A model generated the notes under the pieces. That model was not told the DNA's origin, did no database searches, and worked only from the letters and a program-made list of their open reading frames with translations. This document shows, in pieces, positions 33,613-43,925 of a stretch of DNA of 64,000 nucleotides. A program made the translations under genes and the position numbers. Position 1 is the first letter of the stretch. Every line of letters starts with the position of its first letter. The DNA is from Anabas testudineus (lineage: Eukaryota; Chordata; Actinopteri; Anabantiformes; Anabantidae). Location: the NCBI RefSeq assembly GCF_900324465.2, contig NC_046625.1, positions 14,733,519-14,797,518 on the forward strand, in the 5' to 3' direction.

Positions 33613-36600
33613 TCAGGCATAGAACTCCTTGGATGGCGCTTTGTGATAGGCTGTTGTGGAATGTTTGGTGTCCCCCAGGTCGTAACTACCCTCATCCTTC
33701 TTCTTCATGCGGTAGGTGAGAAGGACAAGGAGAAAAACTGCACAGAGGAATCCAACCACTCCACAGGCTATCACCGCTGGAGAGGACATGATAATATATC
33801 AAAACATTGTATATTTTGACAGAAATCCACACTCTCTTCAAATTAAACTGAATGTCAAAAATAATTAACTTCAGAATGTATATTTGAGCATACAGATTTA
33901 GCAATAAGATAAATTTAGGATACCCCAATTCATTGTAAATTGATCCAAATCCTCATATTCTAGGAATTACATTGTAAGGACTGTCCTTACCTGCCAGCAC
34001 CTCTGTCCTCTCCCACATGTTCTCAGACGTGACCTCTTCAGGAGAGTCCAGCTCATACAGTCTCTTGCCTCGACCATCTTCGGACAGAATTTCATTTTCA
34101 AACTCTTTGCTCAAAACCTTATTTCCACTGTCTTTGGGTATCAAGACATCCCACCTATCCACACTGTTGGCCTCATCTGACTCCTTGGTTACACTAATGT
34201 CCATACCGAATGCAGTTCCAGAAGTTTCACTGAAAGGCATTTTTGTCAAACTGGGGCTGGTGGTCTCTGTGAACCTATCACCTGGCACCTGGAACAAGAC
34301 ATGCATTAGTATGGCTGAAGAAAACAATAATCATGTGATTTTATACATTATTACTACCACCCTTTACACTATAAGTAGATGTTGGAAATATATGTTTGTT
34401 TGTTTTTTTATAACATTTTGTGTTACACATTGCAGAAATAAGAAATATCTCAAAATTAAAATAGTGCATGTATACTTGCTTGGGGTTTAAGTCAACCTAA
34501 CAACCTAACATTCACTAATATCCAAAAAATAAAATAAAATAATAATAAAAAAAAAAGGTTCAGTTCATGAAGATTGTTTACCTTTGGGATAAAGATCTTA
34601 TTAAAAAGAAAATGCATATTCTACCTCCATTTCTCTATTGTTGCTGTCAGGGGATTTGTATGGTGGTGTCTTCACTGTGGTTGTTTGGTCCTGGCTCTCT
34701 CCCACCGTGGTTGGTTGGTTGCGAGGAGAGTGTGCTGTTGACTGTGGTTGAACTGGAACCATTTCTTTGGATAATGTGGTCTTAGAGACGTTGTGAAACC
34801 TACTGAGTGCCTCTTCACTGAAATCTGAGATAAAAGAAGCAATCACCAGAAATTCAGATACTTCAATACTGTCTTTACAACCTAGCACTATCATTGACTA
34901 AGGAGGAAAAGCTTTTTTCTTCAATCATCTACCTGTAGTATGAGAATCTTTATTTAGAGCTATGTCAGAAAATTGTGACCTGAGGAAGTTAAATTACCAG
35001 TTCCTTTTACATACAATAGAAACGCAAAGTCACCAGAATTTAACTAGCCCCAATTTCATCAAATGTTCCAACACATTATTCACTGTGAGTTTACAGGTGA
35101 GTCATGCATAATACAGGTGGAAGGTATTTGACATCTGTTGCCTTCTAATAAAGATCTTACCTGGCTAATTCCACATCACCTCAGGACAAACATCTGGCAC
35201 ACTTTGGGTGCTTCTGTGCTTGAATATCCAAGCACTTTTGTCAACTGCACTTGTATTACTCATTTATTTATCAGACGTGTGTAACTGCGATTTGTGATTA
35301 TGAGAAGGCACTATGGATTCAGTAAACTTAACAGTATGTGAGGAAATTTGACTTTAAAAGCGAGACTGGTGGTTTAGAGAGCTGAGAATCATGAAGTTCC
35401 AGAGAGTAGCAGAAAGTTTCAGAAATATTAGACAATTTAAACTTGCACATGTTGTGAGAAAGTGGTCTCCTTACTGTAGTCTCCAGATCCAGAGCCTGAG
35501 CCATCATCTTGGTTATCTTCATCATCTATAGGGACATCGCCTGAAGTCCTGCCCTCTAGGTACAAGTCATCTGCTGTGGTAACCAAACGCTGCAAGAAAG
35601 AAAAATGAAAAACATTTTTTTTTAATTATTATTCCTTCCATTCAAGCCCGAATGAAATACTAACGAAGAGAAAAAGGAGGGGGAGAGACATATATTCACA
35701 TAAATCTTAACTGACAGTTGGAGAATTCCTCCTACCAATTGAAAACATGTGAACATCTCTATGTTTTGGAGTAAGACTACCTCTCAAAACCAATAACCCA
35801 CGGCAACCAAATATGAGAATTCACTGTTATCTGCAAGTTTATTCATGGTAATCAATTTCCTATCGTAACATGTAGAGTTTGAGGCTTGTTTCTTGCTCAT
35901 TTCATGTGTTGTGGCAGTAATTTATGATGCTTCACAGAGCCAGACAGCAGAGGTCTGAGTGTGTGAGAGGAGGGGGGAGCAATACGGCAGCTTCAAAAGA
36001 CAACACACAAAACAGACAAGTGGACACACACACACGGAAAAAAAACACTCCAAGATTCCCACCACAGTAGGAGTGTGAAGAAAACCAAACCCCTACTTCG
36101 CTCATCATCTAAAGCCTAGACTGGGTGGGGAAAAAAAAAAAAAAAAAAAAGGAAAAAGCCAAACACATGAGGTATTTGAATAGACAAAGTTATTCATTAG
36201 GCACGAGAATGTGGCTCGAATCCCAGCTGTGGCCTAACTCCACTAGAGTTCCTTAGGCAAGACCTCCTTACGCTTACCCTCCCTTTGCACATTGTAGTCG
36301 CTATAGATAAAAGCATCTGCCATATGACTAAGTGTAAACTTGTTACAAAATATGAGTACAGCTACATGTATGAAGAAAGCAACAAAATATCAGTACGACA
36401 GAAAAAAAAAAAAGTATAACACAGACATAGACACACACAGCCATAGATGAATATGGTCCATTGAGACCTGAAGTATGTCTGGTATGCATACTATGCTTCC
36501 ACTAACACAGGTGCTGAGAGTTTTAGAAAAGAGGGAGACTGGATAAAGAAAGGAAAGGAGGGAGACAGGAATAGTACTATGTGTTGCTTATAAAACAGGT

Positions 36601-39600
36601 GCTATAGAGGGGGTTATATGTTGGAGGAGGTGTAGCCTCCTGGTGTAATCGTTCTCACTTTTAGCACCTTAAATGTGAGGGAAATGTTAGAGGAAAATTC
36701 AGCTGTAAGTAAATTTTTAAAGCATTAGTCTTCTCGTGCCAATACTAGTCTTTCATCCAGCAGTGTACCTTAGGCCATCTGTAGGCAAAAATTTAACCAT
36801 AAGGCGACAAACAAAACCATGCAAAGTCATGCAGATGGCAACTAATTTGACTAATAGATTTATGGTCTTACTGTGTGTCACATTCTGGTACTGCAAAGAA
36901 CTGAATATACTTTATAGAGTAGACCAAGTTTGATGTTAAGAATGAAAGAGATGTGAAATGTATGTATTTATTCTATAACTATAGGCCAAAATTTTCTAAC
37001 AACGCTGTTTAATTCTAAAACACAGGTTTAGCCTATTTTTAATGTTATAGAACTAGATCTAGACACAGTGTCTGTGATACGCGATGTTTGTTTGGCTCAC
37101 TGAAATGTAATAAAAATAATAATAAGACAAATGGAGAAAAACATTATGAGACAAACCTGATATTAACATTGTGGTGAAACAAGCTAAGGAGAAGTATCAC
37201 CAACACCAATTTTCCAAAAGACACTAAACTCTCATAATGCCAAGGCTGACTGAAATAACAGACGGGTCTCTAACATTCTTTCTAAATTGAGCCAGGGATT
37301 ACAAAAGCAGATGCAGTGCTTGTCAAAACAAAACACACAGATACACTACTAGGAACTGCTGCAGACACGCAAATGTGAAGTCCATCTAATATCTTTCTTC
37401 TACATCTTTTTGACTTGCCTGTCGTACATTTACTGCCAAACACACAGCAGCAGGTTGGACAACCGATCTGGGTTTTCTTGTCTAGCTCTGAAACAGAGTA
37501 GTTCCTGCTTTGATCTATAATAATTGAATTGTCTCGGTGAAAGAGAAATACAAGGCTCAAAATTAAAATAAGTAGGATTACTTTTAATGGCACAACAATT
37601 AGTTAGGCTGTGTCCCTTCTAATGCAGATGTATGCACAATTGCACAAAAAAATGAAGTAACCAGCTATGATGACTGTGTTACACTGTTGCCAAACTCTTC
37701 CTTAAACCCTGAGTAACTTGTCAAACATACTGACATAGTTTTTTAGATAAATCGTTTAATCAATAAAATAATTGGAAGGAGTAAAAAGCTAAAATATTCA
37801 GCAGACAAATAAAACCATAAAAATTATCAATCCTCAAACTTGGAAGCTGGAACAAGAATCACAGAGTTTTTAATGACTAAATAACTTTATTATTAATTAC
37901 TGCTACCTATTTTTTTGGTTAAATTACCATTTAATTACCTTTTTTTGCTTGTTTGTTTTGTTAAAACACAGCTACAGACATGAAACACAAAGGCTAAATA
38001 AAATCATCTATCACTTTTTCTATCAAGTCCTTTGCCAGACAAAAATGAGTGCCTAAGACCTTACTGGAAGACCTCCATCATTCACTTGCATTTGGAAAAC
38101 ATAGCTATGTACAAACATAGTACAAACACATACATGCAGCCCATAAAACCCATCTACCATCTGGTATTTTTGTGTGTTGTTATTGTGGAAACTGTTTTCT
38201 GGAAACAGCCAGGACATGGTGATAAAACAAAAAATACTGAAGGCAGGGGGAGGGTATGCTAAGACAGTGCATAATTAAATGCTATAACAATTAAGAATCA
38301 ATTAACACCAAAATTATTTTCTAAAAGTCTTTTAAGTAAAATATTTCCTCAGTGTACTGAAATTCAGTGAGAGCAGTGGTGCCCAGAGCGAGCTTGTGTA
38401 ACCGCCAAAAGCATACAGAAGACCTGTCATCACCATCTAGATGGCAGAAGCACACAACACTGTGATCATAGGGGGTGTATGTTTGGTCAAGGATATGAGT
38501 CATATAATGTCTGACCCCTCAACATCAGATGTATCTGTTTACATTTACAGTCATTTGGCAGAAGTTTTTATTTAAAGTGAGTCAGAAGTGAGGTACAGAG
38601 CAGCAGATTCTGTCTCTAAAGGCTTCACAAAGTCAACATTACTGTCAATAAAAGAAACCAGGGCCCCTTCTTGGTAAAAAGCTATTGTACTTTTTCCAGC
38701 AAGTCTAAACATAGTTCAGTAGGACTGTACATAAAGACATTAGTGTATAAAGTCAGCAAATACCACTATAATTCTGTCTTGTGCTTGTGTCTTAAAGCCT
38801 TAAACTGAGATATGCATCACAGTCACTTGAAACTGCTGATGACAAACTAAAGGTTGCACTCAGCACTATTTGACAAAGGATTCGATTTTCATCACTTAAG
38901 AGCCTTAAAATGTTAAAACTCAAAGACATGCAGTATAAAAAATTGGTTAGCTCTGATTTGAATGATCTTTCAACAGTCTTGTTGTAAATATTTGACAATG
39001 GTGTGAAAATCTATCTGGGATATGTTGAGATTGGAAGTCCGATATCTAACCAATGACAAAAACTTTCTGGCTGTTAATCATATGTACACAGTCTTTTCAT
39101 ATCACATACAGTGTTGTGACTACTGATTAACTGAGAGCTCACAAGACTTTACCACATTGTTCAACTGTCCACACCCAGAGATGTCATCCTACTCTTTTGA
39201 CAGTCATTGACCGTAACTTAATCTTTTTTTGTTGTTTGTATGCTTGTTTATAGTTTGGTCTTTCTGTCATGTGTGTATTTTTTTTAATGTGTTTAAGAAA
39301 AACCTAAAATACTATAATGAGAGCACGTGTCACCGTCTTCCTCTTTCCTTCTTTGGTTAGGTGGAAAACTGTGCGTATCACACGCACTTACATGCGTGCC
39401 TGGACTAGTTCAGTGCGACCCAGAATATGACAACTATGGCTCACACACTGTCACAGGCGGGAAGCTTGTTTTAACATTCATCATTCAGATGTGAGTAACT
39501 TCAATGACTGACGAACTACTAATCCTACAACCACACCTGGAGAAAGAGACAGTTTGAATATACAATGTGACCGATCACACCCAACAATTTAGTAGTGAAG

Positions 39601-40790
39601 TCTGTATTAACGACATGGGTTACAAAGGCATACATTACATGGTGATACAATTAAAAGGTTAGCAGTGAAACAGTGGTCACATTTGTTATATGATATTATA
39701 TTATATTCAGACGTTAAACCTTCGCTGGGAAAGAAACGGCTAGCTGTATTTATTGCCTGTATGTCTACAACTCTCTCTGTATTTAGTCAACACGTCGTCT
39801 TTCTTCCTGATACAAACATCCAGCAGGACAGTGTCAGGTTTAAGATCTCTCCTCTTTACAATATACAGTCCATAAATCATAAATATCATGCAATTGTGGA
39901 AAGGTGCTGAATCTCCCTTGCTCTCGTTTGGGACTTTTACAGTCAATAAATCATGCAATCACAGTATTTTTCCGCATTCATGAGGGAGCACAGACAAGGA
40001 GGCAACAGACAGACACAGGGAGAGAAAGGGAATGACAAAGTTTGTCTAATGTGAGTTAGGGGCGTTATTCTAGTCTGGCTAGCAACAAGTAGAAGGATAT
40101 TAATACAGTCAAAATTTCATTTACAAAATAATGACATTCAAATGTGTGTGGGTGAGAAACTCAGGCCAGGTCTGGATGTTTGGGTTTCAATGTCAAAGCT
40201 GTGAGTTGGAGGCTGAACAGACTTTGGCCCTGAGTGAACTTGACATCGACATGGTCGCCTGGACTTGAATACACATGCTATTGTTGAATATCAGTAAAGG
40301 CTGGTGAGCCAAATAACACAAGTCTTATGTAAATAGGGCCGCTGCCAGGAAGATAAAACGTTTTTAAGATAAAAAACATTTTTATGTTGTTGATTTATAG
40401 CACAGGCTTTACATAAAACGTATAGGTAGGTGGGCCAACGAGGAAAAGATATAATAGCGAACACGACCCGAACAAGCTAGGACGGAACCGTTGAAACGTT
40501 TCTGTAGCCATGACGAAAACAGACAGACTGGAACCGACTGAACGTTACGGAGGGTTTTTAAATGGACACCAACTAACCTCAACGGACAATTAGTGATTTA
40601 CGAGGGGGGGGAAAATAAAAAGAAAAAAGACACAACGTCAACTCATCGAGTGAAGCCAACATTTAGGAGCTCCCGACAACGGCAGCTGCGCTGAAGTGAA
40701 ATTAAAACCCCACAAATTAAAGCTACTTACTTTCTCACTGATAACGCCAGTCGCCAGTGCGACGAGGAGCAACGACCACAGATTCCTCAT
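33613..40790 (-). CDS. sdc2: sdc2, syndecan-2 heparan sulfate proteoglycan
   Basis: This is a type I membrane proteoglycan and co-receptor for growth factors and matrix. Length is 278 aa. Exons in transcript order: 40790-40731, 35589-35475, 34824-34625, 34288-33991 and 33776-33613; phases close to TGA. Residues 1-18 form a signal peptide ([16 protein letters not shown]). Ser-Gly glycosaminoglycan sites lie in [11 protein letters not shown] (Ser51, 53, 55) with SG at 36. The transmembrane segment is about 225-246. The tail has the C1 block [10 protein letters not shown], a variable region [16 protein letters not shown] and the C2 PDZ ligand [12 protein letters not shown] and the spacing to EFYA identify syndecan-2 rather than -1, -3 or -4, and the cpq neighbour agrees with human synteny. 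The ectodomain is about 75 residues longer than in human (201 aa), mainly through the 298-nt exon 4. Intron 1 is 5.1 kb. Confidence 0.93.
36198..36342 (+). mobile_element. tRNA-derived SINE with L2-type 3' tail in sdc2 intron 1
   Basis: A B-box-like GGCTCGAATCCCAGCTG is followed by the SINE body CCTTAGGCAAGACCTCCTTA and the L2-type tail GATAAAAGCATCTGCC plus ATATGACTAAGTG. The tail matches the widespread teleost 3' end (GGATAAAAGCGTCTGC type) recognised by L2 reverse transcriptase. The A-box end is decayed, so the copy is 5' degraded. Confidence 0.75.
38536..38606 (-). mobile_element. L2-tail SINE/LINE remnant, reverse orientation, in sdc2 intron 1
   Basis: The plus strand reads TTTACAGTCATTTGGCAGA followed by AGTTTTTATTTAAAG and GTGAGGTACAGAGCAGCAG. 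This is the reverse complement of the fish L2-type 3' tail that the SINE at 36.2 kb carries in the other orientation. No tRNA head is visible. Confidence 0.55.
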
Positions 40791-40999
40791 CTTAAACTTT
40801 CCAAAAAAAAAAACACACACGGCAGATACGAAGAAAATGACAGAAAAAAAAAAACTTAAGAGAGACACAAAACAATGTACACGCTGAAGAGCGAGCTAAC
40901 GTCGTTTGGCTACTTTGCTGAATCTCGGCACCTCCATGCGGCTCTCCTGGACGCGCTGTGATGTGGAGCTCCTCGGGGAGAAAAGTTGTTTGGTGCCGG

Positions 41000-41007
41000 T
41001 GACGTCA
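41000..41007. promoter_or_regulatory. sdc2: Perfect CRE (TGACGTCA) upstream of sdc2
   Basis: The palindromic CREB/ATF consensus TGACGTCA lies 210 bp upstream of the sdc2 start codon in a CpG-rich patch (GCCGG...GCGCGCC). The position fits a proximal promoter element. Function is inferred. Confidence 0.55.
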
Positions 41008-41009
41008 GC

Positions 41010-43925
41010 GCGCCATGACGCAGGCACACGCACAGTGGCACGTACGAGCACACGCACGCTCTTCTATGGACTTTAAAATGAATTCTTCCTTTAACCTTAA
41101 TAATCCCTACTTCAGCTCTAAAACCAAGTCTTCACTTAGTTAAAATATCCCTCGTCACACTGGTCCTCACCATTTATCTGACTGACGCAGCTACTGGTTA
41201 ATTTTCTGATTAGGATTCCTCATAAAGATGCTTGATAAGGTTACAAATTACAGTAGGACTACACAGTTAAAGATTAACACAGATTTCCTGTCTAACCTGA
41301 TTTTAGTAACTGCTTGCGATCTTAAGAGGTACCTTTCCAATGTGCCTTAAACATCTAAGAAGTTCCAAGGCTGAATACAAAGATAACATAAGATCAGATA
41401 TTATTTTTCCCCCTTTCCCTATCTCATCTCTTAACCCTTGAGATTCATCTTATGAACCTTTGGAAGAGTCCAACCTTAACAGTAAAACTTTGCTTACCTA
41501 TTATTCTGCAAAAATAACACTTATGCTTTTAATAAAAATTTAGTTTATAATACTGAACTTTTAAATAAAACTTTAAATATAGTGCTTCTACTTGTTTGCT
41601 GCACTAATGTATAAGATCTAAATGCAATTTTAATAGTGGTATTAGGTTACCTTAAATCTGTGAAGAGTACTTTTAACCATTACCATAAAGAATCTTCTAC
41701 TACTACGAGGTGCAAGAACTTCTGCACTAATGCATTTTATGTAAATGTCACAGTGGAATAATGTTGTATATTCTCTTATCAACAAGTAGCTGAATTGAGT
41801 TTGGGCTATGTTTATTATTTGCTGTGAAAATTACAAGTTGATATTTACCTGCTTACATGGAAAGTATTGAAAAAACAAACTACAGCAACTTCTCTATAAA
41901 TAATTAAATATGCTTCTAATGTTGAGGGCCCCTCATTCACTCATTTCAATTTGTGGCCAAACAGTATGACCACCTCTAAATATAAAGTACTCCAGTACTA
42001 TTCCACCACCAACTATAACCTCAACAGTACAAATATGGAAGAATAATATCTGACCATTGAATTTTTTTAAATACAAATAGAATCGTAACTTTGTAAAAGT
42101 AGAACTCATTGCAGAGCTGCTGCAGTGCATTACATTAGATTGTACAGCTGTACCTAACAAAGTGGTCAGTAAGTGTATATGGAAGTGTTTCTATAAAGTA
42201 ACATAATATGTGGTGACCAGTGTGCAGACAGGACACCCTCTAGTGCCAACAATGGTTATGACAATATGTAAAAGCATCTTAATTGCTCTTAACACATGAA
42301 GCTAAAACATTACAACTGCTGCAATGCTGCCTCAGGTGCCTTAATGGTCTTAAAATGAGTAAATACTTACACTTAGACCTAGTTTAATATCAAACACGTA
42401 TTGATGTGTTTTCACTTTGATATTAATCTCTTTTGTTCAGTGTTATAAAAGCAACATTAGATACTCAGTGGACCTAGAATAGCAACTTGTGACTCAGTGG
42501 TTAAATAAATAAACAAAAATATTTCACCAACTTTGAATATTTCTTTAAAGGCACTAAATACAATGCTGAGTGACAACTGGTAAAATGCGAAGGACTTGGC
42601 TGGGGTTGTAACAAATAATACACAGTATTGAACGACAGTAATTTCCCAGCATCCTGTATGTCTGTTGGTCTTCACCAGTTCATCCAGTTTTTTTTTTTGT
42701 TTGTATGTTTTAGAGGCCCAAATAGATAACATATAGAACACAAAAAAACAAAAACAAAACAACAAAAAAAGACAACCTAAAAAAATAAACTTAAGGAGAT
42801 GAAATGTGTTATTTCTTTTCCATATATTAACCTCCGACCTGTGAGGGTATTCTGAACCCAAGGCTGGGAACCACAGTATCTGCTGTTGTGATAGTATGAG
42901 TCCCTTTCATTATGGGTAACTGTTTATTTGAGACTCTTGCAGTAACAAAGTGCCTCACTGTCACTAGCCATAATTTAAATTTTTTAAGAGCCAATTCCAT
43001 TCCATCAGTGTAATCAATCCATCAGGGTTAAGCTAAACGTTCCTGTGTGTCAATGCTTTTAATCAGTTATGTTGACAACCACATTGGAGTGACACCACAT
43101 TTGGCTATTTTCAGGTTAATTCTTGACTTTCACTGAGATTAAACCACCCTCGTGGTAAACATTTTGACAAATGTCAAAACAAGAAAAACCCAGTGAGGGT
43201 TAAAAACATACTACACACTGATAGCTCTAATCCACTCATATGACCAAGTGCCAGACTTTGGCTGTTGTGAATAATCACAATTACTGTGATACTTTCTCGC
43301 ACTGAGTATTAACATTATTTACGTTTGTGCTTTTCCCACTTTCTGAAGTCAAGATGTCCATTGTGAAACAGGTCTATTTAGTCCTCGCTTCACTGCATAT
43401 CGCTCATAAAGGAAATAACTCTTTTTATAATTCGTAACAATACAACTATTAGATTAATATGTTTTTTATTTATTTAAATAATAGAAATTAATTATTTTAA
43501 CATACCCTTTTTCACCTAGGAAATAAGGAAATGTACAACTGCATAAAAGGTAATCATCGTATTGCTCGACTTGTTATGACTTTCACTTCCAATGTTGCCC
43601 CTCGTCCACTCATATGCCGATAAAAGTCAGTATGCCAGAGCAGTGGTCTGTGTCCACGTGTTTTATCCATGATACATATGTATCATATGAATAGATAAGA
43701 AGACATCTAATCAATCATCAACACCATAGAGTGGGGAACATGAATATGACATCTTAGGATGCAGCCTCTAGGCACGGGAGAGTAATACAATGAGGTGCAT
43801 TAAAAATAAACATTTCCAGCCTTGGTAGAGAATTCAGGAGGTCCATGGTAATAAAACATTAGTCTTTAAAGCTAAAAAGTCTGTGAGAGTTCTGTGGTAT
43901 TTAACATGACAAAGGCAGACAAACT
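41010..43925. other. Intergenic DNA between the sdc2 promoter and the mrs2 3' end
   Basis: This is AT-rich with no recognised gene. A degraded interspersed repeat lies at 41935-42180. A minus-strand AATAAA at 43465-43470 is a candidate mrs2 poly(A) signal, giving a 3' UTR of about 460 nt. A 134-codon minus-strand frame at 42457-42861 is Phe/Leu-rich low-complexity sequence without family character. Confidence 0.4.
41935..42180 (-). repeat. Degenerate interspersed repeat, DNA-transposon-like end
   Basis: Read on the minus strand, it begins CACTTACTGACCACTTTGTT then AGGTACAGCTGTAC. This resembles a widespread fish repeat end (CACTGGCCACTTTATTAGGTACA type, from memory). The body continues to about 41935. 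No coding sequence remains and I cannot place the superfamily from sequence alone. Confidence 0.45.

Noticed and set aside
42457-42861. 134-codon minus-strand frame with a hydrophobic run
   Set aside because: The hydrophobic stretch comes from AAC/AAA-rich low-complexity sequence. There is no homology and no splice context.
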